Of a DNA stretch of 64,000 bases, positions 1-11,943 are shown in pieces; the first letter of the stretch is position 1; each line of letters starts with the position of its first letter. Source of the stretch: Sarcocystis neurona (Eukaryota > Apicomplexa > Conoidasida > Eucoccidiorida > Sarcocystidae); the NCBI GenBank assembly GCA_000727475.1, contig KL647312.1, positions 992,001-1,056,000 on the forward strand, given 5' to 3'. The notes below the pieces were generated by a model. The model was not told the origin of the DNA and did not search any database. It worked only from the letters and a program-made list of their open reading frames with translations. The position numbers and the translations under genes were made by a program.

Positions 1-428
1 CGTGTTTTGCAGGCCGCACGCACTTGGGGTGTTTCACCGGCAGGAAGGAGGTGATGCACTTTCTTTGGCAGGGTGCGTTCGTGGACTCTCGCGGGTCTAC
101 GCATAACACATACGCCGCTTTGCTGCTGCATGCACGGCCCTATGCTGCGGAGTGTGCGCGTCAGTATTCGCTTCCGTCTCTGTGACTGTACAGCACTGCA
201 GCAGACAGAAGTCTTCTTCCTCTCCTAGCGCAGCTGCTGGTAAGGCAATGTTGCCGGCTGTCGGCCTGCGTTTCCCGGATGCAGCAGCGGCAGCGGCGGC
301 AATGCCATCTGCGCACGCGCGCACACATGTGTATGTGCACACAGGTTCATGTATATATGTAAGTGTATACATGACACCAACAGCCGCAGCGGCACCGGGA
401 GTTGCAAACCAGCCCCCCGTACTCGCAG

Positions 429-762
429 GGGTCTACAGGAGACCCACACGGGACTGCCGGCAGCAGTGGCACCAGCAGCAGTCCCAACAGCAGGAGCACC
501 GCTGGCCGCAGCAGCAGCATCCTCTGCAGCAGCAGTTCTTCCACCGGAGCCTTTCGTAGAGGAGGAGCAGCAGCAGACGCACAAGCGGCAGCAGTAGCTG
601 CATCAGCGGCAACCCTCCCGGCAGCTCAAACGCACGACAAACGCGGCAGTTCCCTCGGCAAGTGCATCCGCACCAACAACGCAGCACCAGTTGCTCCAGC
701 AACAGGAGCGTCCTCTGTGGCAACTACACGCACTGCAGCAGCAACAGCAGCTCAAGGACTGA
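429..762 (+). CDS. Ala/Gln-rich terminal exon with an internal TAG
   Basis: One frame stays open from a pyrimidine-flanked acceptor (AG at 427-428) to TGA at 760-762, apart from one TAG at 595-597. Upstream of the TAG it codes for an Ala-rich stretch followed by PPEPFVEEEQQQ and a KRQQ end. Downstream, in the same frame, it codes for LHQRQPSRQLKR and then QLLQQQ and QLHALQQQQQLKD. Both halves have the same Gln-rich character, and the TAG lies where a CAG would continue the Gln run. It may be a CAG-to-TAG change in a pseudogene, or the TAG may be removed by an unseen small intron. The true 5' exon is not identified. Function is unknown. Confidence 0.4.
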
Positions 763-825
763 GCCGGTGTTTAGCTCCTTGGAAGCGGTGGTGCCTGGGG
801 AAGGCTGCTGCTGCCCTCGTCCGTC

Positions 826-1109
826 TCACATCGGCGAGGGGGGGGAAAGCGGAGGCGGGTACAGCACCGGTGTGAGGAACGCGGGGCCAGCCAGGAAGGG
901 GCCACCAGACATTTGTTGCATGTGGCCGGCTGGCTGCGTTCTTCCGTGTCTTGGCATTGCCCATTCTTCTTCTTCACCTTGTTCCTCCTCCTCTTCGTCG
1001 TCGTCGTCGCTCGAAAATTCATCTGCTTCGATATCCGAAGCCTCATCCTCGGTGCTGCTGTTGCTCCGTTGCTGCTGCTGCGGCCGGCGAACCTCAACAT
1101 ACGACGCAG
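826..1109 (-). CDS. acidic Ser/Asp/Glu-rich terminal exon
   Basis: This minus-strand exon runs from an acceptor beside 1109 to TGA at 826-828 (2 nt plus 94 codons). It starts with a YVEVRRPQQQQ segment, followed by a strongly acidic tract (EDEASDIEADEF, then runs of Asp and Glu) and a Pro/Gly-rich end rich in Met and Gln. Such acidic tracts occur in many nuclear and chromatin-associated proteins, but no domain is recognisable here. Its stop lies about 65 bp from the stop of the plus-strand exon ending at 762, so the two genes would be convergent. Upstream exons were not found; DNA to the right of 1230 is microsatellite. Confidence 0.4.
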
Positions 1110-1380
1110 CTTGCGAAGAAGATATGCGGCGGCCTGTCAGCCCCACCGCAGCAGCAAACAGCAGAACAGCCTGGTCCTGTCTTGCGTATATGCACGCGCA
1201 TGCGGATACAACTAACATCGCACATGACGACTCAAGTGGCCGGCCCCAAAGTCAACGAGATTCCGAGACAAGAAGAAAGCAGACTGAAGCACATGAAAAG
1301 GAAGAGAGAGCACCACACACAAAGTGAGGAGGCTGGAAAAACGCATGTTTGTCCGTACAAGTACACCGACAATGCTCTAT

Positions 1381-1760
1381 GTACTCTACCTATATGTATG
1401 TATACATATAAGTATATACGTGTACATATAATTATATATGTACATATAAATATATATATATATATACACAAGTATAAAAATATATATATATATGTATATA
1501 TACACATATATATACATATAAATATATGTATATATATATATAAATTTAATATGAATGTACATAAGCATATACGTATGTACGTAACACTTATAGTCACATA
1601 CATTTTCACATGGAATAATCCTACATATCTATGAACTCCCTACAACTCTCTCTCTCCACATACACATGACACCTATAGTTATATACATAAAACCACTGAT
1701 AATATATATATATATATATTCATACATAATAGCTGTAGCTCTATATACGGCCCCACCGAT
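1381..1760. repeat. TA-rich microsatellite block
   Basis: Alternating TA with interspersed TACA and TATG units; frames open across it only encode Tyr/Ile/His repeats. It includes pure TA runs near 1455, 1485, 1530 and 1705. No gene is supported between about 1230 and 4299 apart from unplaced short open frames. Confidence 0.9.
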
Positions 1761-2319
1761 TATCCGCATACATGTGTGATATCTGTAATCATTATATGTC
1801 GATACATACAGAGACGCAGCAACCGAAAGACCAGGACGTGGTGTGTGAAGAGCGGCTCACTGTAGCCTTTTGTAAGAATCACCGCGCGCGCGCATGCATC
1901 AACGCAGCACCGTGTACGCACGCAGAGAGTAGACGCTGACTGTGTGGCGATGCAGCTTCTTCCGCACTTTTTCTGCCTCTGTGAACACTCGGTGCGGGGA
2001 GAGAAGCGCGCCTGATGGCAGCAGAAAAAATAAGGGCCTGTGTGATCCACTAGCTACGAAACTTCGTCTATCGTCTATGCGTGTATTGATATGTAGTTAT
2101 TGATAATATGCATATATATATATATGTGTAACTGGGGGAGAGTATTACGCCTATTATGTATACATATATATATATGTATGTATCATCGACAGCTAAGGAC
2201 GAGCGCACGTAGAGAATAAAGTTGCCGTCTGCTCACGTGCGTGAACATACACGTTTACAGCATTCTGATCCTCTCCCTGTTTTACGTAATTAACCCTCTA
2301 TACCTGCAGCTGTACTGAC

Positions 2320-2640
2320 CGTGTGTGCATGTGTATACACATATATATGCATATGTATTCATGTGTGTACCACATATATACATATATACAGACGTACCAA
2401 ACCTCACTCTAGGTGCGTTTACAGCAACACGCATACATATATATCTATACATATATGTGTATGTATACGCATATGTATATAGCACGTGTGTGTACATGTA
2501 TGCACAAATATGTATACACACGTACGTGCCAATTGAGTATCTAGGTGCGTTAAAAACAACGCACACACATCTTTGTCTATGCATACACGTATATGTACTT
2601 ACATGTGTACATCTATGTGTATACGTATATGCATTACTGC
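2320..2640. repeat. imperfect long repeat of TA/CA microsatellite plus a TAGGTGCGTT core
   Basis: Two diverged units share a core of the form CTAGGTGCGTT followed by about 5 variable bases and CAACGCA or CAACACGCA (near 2410 and 2544), embedded in TATGTGTATAC-type DNA. A related GAGGTGCGTT core occurs near 5959. It looks like degenerate satellite DNA, not coding sequence. Confidence 0.5.
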
Positions 2641-4298
2641 GAACCTGCCTTACGCACTCCGTACGAGGTAACATCCCACATGGAGAAGCAGAGGTCTTCA
2701 CCGGCCCTCCGCGCAGGGGACGACAAACGCATGCACGAAGCCACCTCCACGCGGAAAAGGCGCAAAAGTATTCTTCAGGAGAGCGCGTTGCCTGCACGCT
2801 GCCCAGCTGTGTGCGCGCATTACGCCGATTATCTGAGGCGTCTGGTATACACGTGTATGTGCCTGCGGGCACATATATATATATATATATGGATACATGA
2901 TGCAGGCAACAGGTCCACGCGTTATCTTAGCAGAAGCAGAAGGCAAGCAAAGCGGCACACACGCACGCACACACACACACACACACACACACGAAGGAAT
3001 GGACACCCGCAGAACAGACGTGGGGTACGCCGGTAAGGTAGCCTGCTGCCGCCTCAGGCGCTGCATGCAGCAGGAAGGCTCTCTGTGGTGGGGCTAGTGT
3101 AATAAGAGACTGAACCGTGCCGAGACCTACCCGGCATCTCTTCTGCCTCGTAGCCCACCCAGACGGGAGAGATCTCGCGACCGGCTGTCTTCCGGAGGTC
3201 TGCGCTCAACCGTCTCTCCCTGCTTCGCCTTCTTTCTTCTTCGAGAGACAGAGACAGATTCTTGAAGTAGTAGTGCACCACGTGCTCTCTGCGCGCATGC
3301 AGCCGCAGCAGGATCGACAGCAGCAACGCAGCAGCAGCAGGGCCGGCAGCTCGGATTAAGCTCGAAGCACCGCCGGCAGCGGCAGCAGCTCAGCAAAGAC
3401 GTAGCAATGCGCGTGTGAGGCCAGCAGTGACGCACGCATGCACGCGTGTGGGAATCAGAACGCATTGATCCGGGATGCAGCAGGGCACATGCAGCACGGA
3501 GGACATATGCGTCAGGTGTCTGGGAGTGTGGACGCCGCGACGCGGGATGCAACAGTGCGCACGCAGGCAGCAGCAGCGAGAACCTATGCGTTAATTGTCT
3601 GGGACTGTGGACGCAGCAAGGCGCGCGGATGCAGTCGAGAGCACGGTGGCAAGTGCAACGCGAGAGGGGGGACGCAGCTTCTGGGTCCTAGGCGATCATG
3701 TTCGTACAGCGTGTGGTCGAGGCAGCCGTACCTGACGATGCGGAGAAAGGCGGTGCGTGGCCGGTAGTCCTCGTACAATCTGCTGGCGAGGTAGTACAGC
3801 AGCTGCGGATAGCAGGAATAACGCAGGAGGAGCCACGGCGGCGTCAGCAACAGGCCGCAAACACATGGTTCAAGGGCCGCTCCGGCACCGCAAACGTGCG
3901 TATGTGAGGCCGACTTGGCGAGAGAGCCGCATCCCTCTGCATGTGCGGTGAGGCCAGTGCGGTGTGCATGCACACGGACGTGTCTATACGCATGCAGGGA
4001 GCTCGAGATTGCACCGTGGAGAGACAGACTGAGCCTCTGCTCAACGCAACAGGACAACATGGAAGCGCAGGTGTAGACGCGGGGGGAAGAATGACAGGTA
4101 GGAGGAGGCGCAGACGGGCGCAACAAACAGGTGTAGCTCTTCTCCCTGCATGCCCACGCCGCGCGGGCGTTCGGCTGAACCCGAGCAGCGACGTGCGCGC
4201 GCCTAAGGGACGGTTAGATAGCGGCAGAGAATGACGCCCTTGGTGCAGCACAGAGAGGAAAAACAAGACGCTAGCTCCTGCTGCTGTCGCTGCTGTTT

Positions 4299-5465
4299 TC
4301 ACTCGTAGGCAGACGCTGGCGTAGCTGCTGCCCCATCCTCTTCATTGCGTCTCTGGCTGAAGCGAAAATACTCAGGCTGGCTACACGTGCTTCTGTGCGG
4401 CAGAGGGTGGATGCTGCGCTTCCTTTTGTGTTGCTGCGGCTCCCCCTGGCGCTCTTGCGTTGCTGTTGCCCCTACTTCTGCTGCTCTTGGGATGTACCCG
4501 CTGCTGGTGCTCCCCTCTCTCCTGCGTTGTTGCTTCCGCCACTGCTGCCCTCGTGTTGCTACGGCCACTGCTGCTCTTTTACAACGCTGCTGCTGCTGCG
4601 GCTGCTCGGCAGGGGCCGCTGCTGCTGCAGCCGCCACTGGCCTGGCCTCGGCTAGGTCTGGATGTGTGTGGCTTACACCTTTGAATTCAACGTAAGTGAG
4701 ACGCGTGTCGCGTTCGCCTGCTGCAGCGGCCGCCTCCTCGGGTTCACTGGGTCCTTCTGTTGCTGTTGTAGTAGCCGCAGCAGCAGTCTCTGACACTGGT
4801 GCTGCGGAAGTTGAAAGGCTTTTGCTTGCAGATGCTGCGGTATCAGCTCCTGCTGTTTTTTCCACACGTGTTGACGGTGCTGCAGGGGCTGGCACGCCTC
4901 CTTTTCCCTTCCCTGCGTCACGCTTCATCAAAATAGCTTCTTTGCTTCCTCCTGGTGCTGTTGCTTTAGGCGGTGCTGCTGTCGCTGCTGCTGCCAGCTG
5001 CGATTGTTTGACTGTGCCGGCTGCTGCTCTTGCCGGCTCTCCTCCGCTGCCGGTGCTGTTGCTGCTGCTGACTTGCTGTTTCTTCGCCTGCTCCAGCGCA
5101 GACTTTTTCTGCGGCTGCTGTGAAACAGGCTTCCCCTTCTCCTGCTGAGGGACACCCGCTTGCTGCTCCTGCGACGCCGGCGACTGTGGTTGCTGCTTCG
5201 CGTTCTCCTGCGGCTGCTCCCGCCCTCGCTGCTGCTGCTGGCCCGCCGGGCGACCCCGTGCCGACGCTGCGACTGCTTCTTTCTCCCCTCCCATTTCCTC
5301 GTCCAACTCTAGTGTACAGCTTGACAAACTTCGCAGCAGGGGCTGCTGCTGCTGCTCCTGCAGCAACAAAATGCCTGACGGTCGACGCTTGAGCACTGCA
5401 GCATTCCCCACACAACGACACACCCGTAATTTTTCACATGTAGATCTGCGTACGTATCTTTCCAT
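4299..5465 (-). CDS. Ala/Gln-rich low-complexity protein, exon(s)
   Basis: An ATG at 5465 opens a minus-strand frame of 388 codons to TGA at 4299. The protein is low-complexity: Gln tracts near its start, then Lys/Ser/Ala-rich, then Ala tracts, then a basic His/Arg/Gln-rich tail ending ATPASAYE. The segment SSCTLELDEEMGGEKEA and the segment TRLTYVEFKG are the least repetitive. A good donor (CAAAG|GTGTAAGC) lies just after TYVEFKG near 4671, so the part beyond it may be intronic or alternatively spliced. The first 30 codons are weak and could be upstream DNA joined to an acceptor near 5378. No family recognised. Confidence 0.4.
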   Translation of the reverse strand: MERYVRRSTCEKLRVCRCVGNAAVLKRRPSGILLLQEQQQQPLLRSLSSCTLELDEEMGGEKEAVAASARGRPAGQQQQRGREQPQENAKQQPQSPASQEQQAGVPQQEKGKPVSQQPQKKSALEQAKKQQVSSSNSTGSGGEPARAAAGTVKQSQLAAAATAAPPKATAPGGSKEAILMKRDAGKGKGGVPAPAAPSTRVEKTAGADTAASASKSLSTSAAPVSETAAAATTTATEGPSEPEEAAAAAGERDTRLTYVEFKGVSHTHPDLAEARPVAAAAAAAPAEQPQQQQRCKRAAVAVATRGQQWRKQQRRREGSTSSGYIPRAAEVGATATQERQGEPQQHKRKRSIHPLPHRSTCSQPEYFRFSQRRNEEDGAAATPASAYE

Positions 5466-5811
5466 CCATTATCATATCCATCTACTTAGTACATATATAT
5501 ATACATATGCGTATATAAATATATACACGTTTCTATGTATATATATATATATATATGTGTACGTAACCGAACACACGTATATATAGTAGATACAATCACG
5601 ACGGCAGTCCCCTGTGCATGAATCGAAGCTTTTACGTCCTCAAGGAATAACGAAGCGCTAGGTGTCCATACGACGGCGGCTGGTAAGAATAGTGTTCCCA
5701 GCCAGCACCCCGTTCGAATACGTACACGACAGAGACGCCCATAACAGGCTTTCTTTGCAACAAACATACAAATACATACATACACGTACATGCATATATA
5801 CATGTATATAT

Positions 5812-5896
5812 ACACACACATTCATAGACACATACACGCATGTGTATATACACACACATTCATAGACACATACACGCATGTGTATATACATGTGAA
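5812..5896. repeat. 38-bp tandem duplication
   Basis: The string ATTCATAGACACATACACGC and its TATACACACAC flank occur twice, at 5820 and 5858, a period of 38 bp, inside TA/CA microsatellite. Confidence 0.7.
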
Positions 5897-6084
5897 TATA
5901 TCGTTGAACAGGCGCCTTCATCGAAGGGAATTTTTTATAGGTACATGTACTGTGGTGTTGAGGTGCGTTCAGAGCTACCGCACGTGCGCACGCGGACGCA
6001 CCCCTACGTCCACGCATGTCTATCTTCCTACACAGAGACTGATATATTGATAGAAACCTGAACTCCGGGACACTTCTTTTCTTC

Positions 6085-6269
6085 CATGTTAACACAAGCA
6101 AATGACGCGACGGCGCAGGAAGCCGCTGGCGCAGGGCAACGCAGGGGGTGGTGTTATCCCTTCGCAGAGGGCCACGACTGTTTTTCTCCAGGAGGTGCCA
6201 GATCTCTTCCCCCCACTGTTTCGGGTACAGCTCCACGAACACACACACATGTAGTACACATTCTCCCAT
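6085..6269 (-). CDS. candidate exon with a KQWGEEIWHLLEKN segment
   Basis: A minus frame from ATG 6269 codes for VELYPKQWGEEIWHLLEKNSRG and then an Arg-rich segment with ALRQRLPAPSRH. The non-repetitive amino acid mix differs from the surrounding microsatellite translations. It could be a downstream exon of the minus gene at 7720-9841, but an exact acceptor and donor could not be fixed. A second minus frame over the same bases ends DLAPPGEKQSWPSAKG followed by a stop and is a competing reading. Function unknown. Confidence 0.3.
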
Positions 6270-6670
6270 TTACACGCCCTCCTCGTCTGCTACGTAGGAA
6301 CACGGCGAGTAACAGCCCGTCACGCAAGCGTTGGAAGTGATTCTTCACTTTCAGACGCATACATACATCTACATATATATATATATATTTATATACGCAT
6401 GTGCAGTGCACATAGACAGTCTCGCGTGCGCCAAAAGTGTTACTTGCACAGGGATATATATCCATACATATGTGTATACATATGTATGCGTGTGCGATGT
6501 ATACGTAAGAGACGCCCCCGCTGCAGGCTGCTGCGGACATCTGCATGCAAACCAAAGAGAGCGGCGCGCGGTGGCCCCATGTACGAAGGCGCAAAATAAA
6601 TGCCGAAACAGCGAAGGAAGACGCCGTCAGGTTGCCTGCGAGAGATGTGGTGCAGAGAAAAGCGACTAGT

Positions 6671-6856
6671 CTACCAAGCTACCCGTCTTCGGCAAAAGCA
6701 GCGGTAGATCTGGTGCGGAGACACCCAGCAACGGAGGATACGACAGGGAGGTGCACTCCACACAGCGCTTGGATGAAGATATGTTTGCTCACGACGATGA
6801 CGCATGCGCCAAGGACAACTGGGCATCGAATTCTCTACAGGAACCGTTACGTAGAG
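6671..6856. other. short coding-like block, strand unresolved
   Basis: On the plus strand the frame starting after TAG 6670 reads LPVFGKSSGRSGAETPSNGG and then RLDEDMFAHDDDACAKDNW. On the minus strand an acceptor (CTGTAG) precedes a frame with REQTYLHPSAVWSAPPCR whose entry phase fits the exit phase of the exon ending at 7720. Both readings are non-repetitive. Its place on the 3' side of the minus gene at 7720-9841 favours minus, but amino acid quality favours plus. No function assigned. Confidence 0.3.
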
Positions 6857-6899
6857 ACGTAGAGACGCACACGTACACACATATGTATACAACATATCT

Positions 6900-7527
6900 C
6901 AGCGCTTATATATATATATATGAAATGCCTGTGTACTGGCAGCGGAAATGAAGGCACACACACAGAATTTGGACGTACAGCACTGCGGAGAAAGCCAGGG
7001 ACCGAAAGAGAGAGGAGAGACAGACAGCCAGAGAGACACATACACACGTGCCCATACATATACATACATATATATATACGTATATATATACGTATATATA
7101 TATAGTTATATAAAACGTACGTGTATACTTGCAGCAGAGACAAATAGGCATAGACAGAACCGAGACAGACAACAACGATGAGGAGAGATCCAAGCGGAGG
7201 TGTGGTCTCATAGATGTTCCCATGGAAACAACATTCATTATGTATACCTATATGAACGTACGGGAGAAGACACACACAGAGACCAAGAGACTTCACGCGT
7301 ACACGTAAGAGAAGTCTACACACATCAATTTGTGTGTGGGTCTGTGTATATATATGTGTGTGCATGTGTGTATCTGTGTGTGTGTGTGTATGTACGCGTG
7401 TGTGTGGGTGTGTGGGTGTGTGTATGTATGTACGTCTACATATATATATATATATATATGTTTTGTGTACGAATGTACGCGTGTGCGTGTGTGTATATAT
7501 ATATATATGTGTGTATGTATGTATGCG

Positions 7528-7558
<31 letters not shown>

Positions 7559-7715
7559 GTGTGTGTATACGCATGTACGTGTGTGTGTGTGTATATGTAT
7601 ATGTGTATGGGTGGGTGGGTGTGTGTATGTACGTGTATGTGCGTGTGTGTGTACGCATATGTATGTGTGTTCATAAATATATGTATGTACACATACATAC
7701 ATATATCGCGTATGA
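6900..7715. repeat. CA/TA/GTGT microsatellite field
   Basis: Dense (TATA)n, (CACA)n, (GTGT)n and TATGTG units with short purine-rich islands. Open frames on both strands translate only to Tyr/Ile/Val/His/Thr runs. It probably forms an intron of the minus gene at 7720-9841. Confidence 0.85.
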
Positions 7716-7719
7716 ATAC

Positions 7720-9841
7720 CTAGGTGATAAAGACGCTGCGCCTCCTCAGGCGAGACGCCCTTGGTTGGATGCCTGGGGCAGGGGATGCTCAGGATACGAG
7801 AATCTCGGCACAGCTCCGCACAGCGTCTTTCGCTCATCAAATTTTGCAGTTCTCTGCGGGAACAGCAGCAGACAGAAAGCAGCGGTCGGTTCACGAGTGT
7901 GTCCAAGGAGAGGACGGAAAGAGCAAGAGTGAGATCCGCATACGCCACATTAAACACCGAAAGCAGGCGAAGTGTCCTTGTACACCGGCTCGTTTGCAGT
8001 TTCTATCTCGGGGTGTCGCGAAGAGACGACTTCTTCTACAGAAAAGCGACGACGGAGAGAACAGGCGAAGGAAAAACGGGGAAGCAGGCGACACCAACTC
8101 CACCGGTCCAAGCGGCCACAGCAGCGTCCGCAAGTTCTTTCGCCTCTACCATCCCGCTGCAGATGTGAGAAAACCGCAAGAAGAGAGAGAAGAAAAGAAG
8201 AGAGAAAGAGTGGGACAGATACAGAGAGAGACGGAGCGAAGCTGCCCAAGGGAGAGATAGGAAGAAGAGGGGTAGACGTAGACGGGGGACAGCGGCGGCG
8301 CTCTTGGGACCTGCCAGCTTTCTCAATCGGCTGGACGCAGGAAGCAGCAGAAAAAGAGGAGGAGGAGGAGGAGGACGGGGTGAAGACCAAGAAGAAGAAG
8401 AGACGCGGACCAGACGGAGAAGAAGAAGAGGAGGAAAAGGAAGGGCAAGAGAAGGATAAAAAGAAGACGAAAGAGAACAACGAGGAATACATAGTTGCGT
8501 CTTTGTAAGGAGCATAGAAAAATTAGGTCGTCACTGAGGGACGAGCAGCACTAGAAGAGTCCTTCACAGGAAACTAGCAGCTTGCATCTTTATACACATA
8601 TCTATACGTAAATATATATATATATATATATGTATGTGGAGGTGCAGACGTAAAGGGAGGAGCTTGTACGACAGTTTAAGCATCTTTATATACTTCTGCT
8701 GAAAATGGCGTCATGCATGCTGCTGCTTGGGGAGACACGCAGATGCGCATGTACACAGAGGAGTTATACGTATCCCTGTCGTCGTCGTCTACACCTACAT
8801 CCTTTATGTATACAAAGATATACATGTGTATACAGATATAACATATCGGAATATAATACACTGCTACATGTGTATATATATATATATATTCTTCGCCTCC
8901 TTCTTCTGTATACATATATACATATATTCTTCTCCTCCTTGTTCTGTTTTACATCGGTACATGTGTGTTCAGATGTACTTGCATCTACCGATGTACCACA
9001 TAATAACACACATCTACATATATGTACATATATATTCTTCTCCTTGTTCTGTAGCACAAACTAACCTAATACATGTCTAGGTATATATATTTTTGTATAT
9101 AGACTTTTCCTTCTTGTTCTGCATCCATACGCACCACATATACCCACCATATGTATACAGGCGCTGCGGATGCGAGACGCGCTGCTGCGTAATAAGAGTG
9201 GGGGGGGGGCGGGACCGTCTGCAGAAGCAACATGGGTCTGGCTTCTATCTTCCTCTCTCTCTCTAGACTACTGCATCGTCCATCAGAGCAAAAGATCCAC
9301 GCCTAGACGAAGTGGCCCCTGTGTGTCCGTGTATGAGAAAGAGAGAGCGCTGACGCAGGCACACGACTACTTCTCCGCGGTCTGAGACACCGCAGCAGCA
9401 GGCAGCCCGCTTCCCAAAAGCGTCCCAGAGACAAAGCAGCGTTCCTTCCTCTTCTGTCTGTGTTAAATAAAACTCAGGGAGATGACGAGATCAACTTTCC
9501 TTTCTCCTCTCTCTTTATGTGCGTGTGCGAGCGCGCGCGTCGCAAACAGCAGGGCCTGCCGGCTGTCTTCTGGTTGCTGTCTACTGCCTGTGAGCAGAGA
9601 CACAGATCTCTATGCAGAGAGAAGCGCCACGAGGACAAGCCAGCAGCTGCTTTCGCCGTCTTTCTCTTCCTCTTCTTCGGTTTCTCTGTTTCTCTTTCTC
9701 TCTCTTTCTACGCAGGGATCAGCCGAGCGATAGTCGGCAGCAGCTTCTCTGTTGTTGAGACGAACAGCGGATCATAGCTGCTGTAGCTGCAGAAGACAGT
9801 AAAGAGGCGGCTTTCGTCTTCCCCCGCCAAGGCAACGCACT
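7720..9841 (-). CDS. multi-exon protein of unknown function (three consecutive exons)
   Basis: Three minus exons chain with matching phase. Exon 9841-9712 (130 nt) lies behind a GTGCAG acceptor and codes for AGEDESRLFTVF and KLLPTIARLIPA, with donor GTAGAA. Exon 8156-8040 (117 nt) lies behind about 340 bp of pyrimidine-rich DNA ending CATCTGCAG and codes for GMVEAKELADAAVAAW and FPVFPSPVLSVVAFL. Exon 7853-7720 (134 nt) lies behind CTGTTCCCGCAG and codes for ELQNLMSERRCAELCRDSR and TKGVSPEEAQRLYHL, with donor TAG|GTATTC. Phases run 2-1, 2-1 and exit 1. The joined sequence looks helical and globular, not repetitive. First and last exons are not identified and no family was recognised. Introns are 188 bp and about 1.55 kb. 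Confidence 0.6.
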
Positions 9842-11360
9842 CTGCACGCCCGCACACACCCCACACTCACACTCGAAAGAAGCCTTGCCAGAGCGTTTAC
9901 GAATCCACACACGGGACGAGAGACATTTACATATATGCACATGTGTATTCAGGCGAGAAAATTCACGTTTTTCACGTACTTGCAGGTAAGGAGAAGGTGT
10001 AGACAGATGTGTAGATAATACTCCTCAGTCTCCTTGCACCTCCACACGAATGCTATATGTGTACACACATGGATTTATACGTGTATAAACATAAGTCTAC
10101 GAATACGTATAAAACTGTAGATACATCTATACATATATAAATGTACATATATATGTATATATATCATATGTGTGTGTAACTGCGCTTGCATGTATTTACT
10201 TGCGCTGCGCGAAGACGAATGACACTTTCACCCACCCGTACACACCTTTCCACATATCTGCACGTACACACACCATAAAATTACACCCTAGGATGTCTCT
10301 CTTTCTTCCTTTCTCTCTGTCTGTCTCGCTAACATACATAATATATATATATGTATATATATATGAGCCCGCCGACGTGCAGGTCTACATATATATATAT
10401 AGGTGTGAATGTATATTGACGTGTATATACGTGCGAACGTACACGTATCTGTAGACACGTCCATTCAGCCACGCAAGTGTCTCTGTTTTTGCTTGTGTCG
10501 CAAGGGACGCATATACGGCAGTTTCGTGAAAACGGCGACTCTTTAGTTCTCCTTCCCCACGTCACCGTGCACGTGTACACTTCCAGACACGTAGATACAT
10601 ACGTATACATACTTATTTATATCTCTTTGTGTGTGTATGTGTGTGAACCTTCGTGTGTCTATTCATACACGTGCGCACACGTACATACACACATTCATAT
10701 ATATATATATATATTTACACTCACAGGCGCTTAGACACGTAAACAGATGTATACATATTTACTTGTGTAGGTATGAAGGCACGTGCGTATATTCACAAAC
10801 ATATGCACGGGTATGTATCCATGGATACTCACAGACACGTCGGCGTGTACATAAATATATATCTGTAGTCGTATGTGTATGAATGCACGTGCGTGTATTC
10901 TTGCAGATTTGCAGAGGACGTGCGTCTCGCTGATCTGTGGACCACTACACCTACGGGGGCCGCTACGCAATCTCTTTCAACATACACATATTTATACACA
11001 CTGACTCCGACAAGATACCATAATATATGATATCAAGTAATTCTATGTACATAAGACGCTCAGTATATGCATGCATACACACACTGACACATCCCCATAC
11101 ATATATATGTAATATCAAAGAGAGAGAGAATCATGTGCATGGACGCATGCATATATATATATATATAGGTGTCTACTATCGAATCTACGCTTGCTAGAAA
11201 TGTTTCCCTTATATACGTTCCGAGATATCCCCGTCCTCCTGCGTGTTGCTGCCGTCCCCGTTACATATATATATATATATATATACCTGTGTGTTTCTAT
11301 CCTATGTATACATATGTAAGTTTCAGTGGTTGAATCTACTCTTGCTAGGAATGTTTTCTT
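9842..11360. other. long stretch without a supported gene
   Basis: TA/CA microsatellites with a few unique islands. The island at 10470-10580 has a Cys-containing minus frame (SRNCRICVPCDTSKNRD) and a plus frame (GTHIRQFRENGDSLVLLP), neither with convincing splice sites. It may hold 5' exons or the promoter of the minus gene ending at 7720. Confidence 0.5.
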
Positions 11361-11379
11361 TATGCGCTCTCTAAGAGGT

Positions 11380-11909
11380 CCCCCTCCCCGCGTGTGTCGC
11401 TGCCATTTTCCTCGTCAAAAAAAAGTTCATTTTTCATTCCTCTGTGGCCCTCACGGCACGAGTCACCCCGTGCTGTGCTGTCGCTGACTGCTGCTGTTTT
11501 CTTGTTCTCCTCGTCCTCCTCGGCCTCTGTCTCTCCTTCCGCTGCTCCTTCCCTCACGCATTTGCGTTCTCCTGTCTCGCCTCGTTGAGCCCGTCGTTAT
11601 TCTTCCCCCTTTGCCCCCGCTCCTTCCCTCCTCCTTTTCTTCCTCTTTCCTGCTTCATCCCCTTTTCTTCTTCTTCTTCTGTCCTGCTCGGCTGCTGCTC
11701 TCTGTCTTCTCTTCCTCGTCTGCTGCTCTCTCTTCCCTCCTTCTCCTGCTGGTCTCCTTCTTCTTTCATACTGTCCTTCCCGTCTGTCTTTGCCCTCTCT
11801 GCGATTCACTCTCGCTTCCTTCTCTTCATTGCTACGGCGTTGCCTTTTTCTCCGTCCCTCTTTCTTCCGTCGTCGTCGCTCCTCTGTTTCTCTCCACGCT
11901 CTTGTGCAG
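11380..11909. other. pyrimidine-rich (plus) / purine-rich (minus) tract
   Basis: About 530 bp of C/T-rich DNA on the plus strand. Read on the minus strand it is an Arg/Glu/Lys-rich open region, including a frame with TEAEEDEENKKT and one ending AVAMKRRKRE and a stop at 11806. In this window such tracts usually lie pyrimidine-rich on the sense strand just upstream of exons, which argues for an intron of a plus gene; but the adjacent exon at 11944-12148 reads best on minus, so this may instead be Glu/Lys/Arg-rich coding sequence. Confidence 0.35.
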
Positions 11910-11943
11910 TAACAGCAGCTTCAGCAGCAGCAGCAGGACCTAC

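Noticed and set aside
595..597. Reassigned TAG (ciliate-like code)
   Set aside because: Other genes here end at TAG, TAA and TGA normally; one TAG in a Gln run is better explained by a point mutation or splicing.
1386..1634. Open frames rich in Tyr/Ile/His across TA/CA microsatellites (also at 7200-7930, 42000-42700, 62600-63100)
   Set aside because: They translate simple TATA/CACA repeats, are open on both strands and have no splice or start context.
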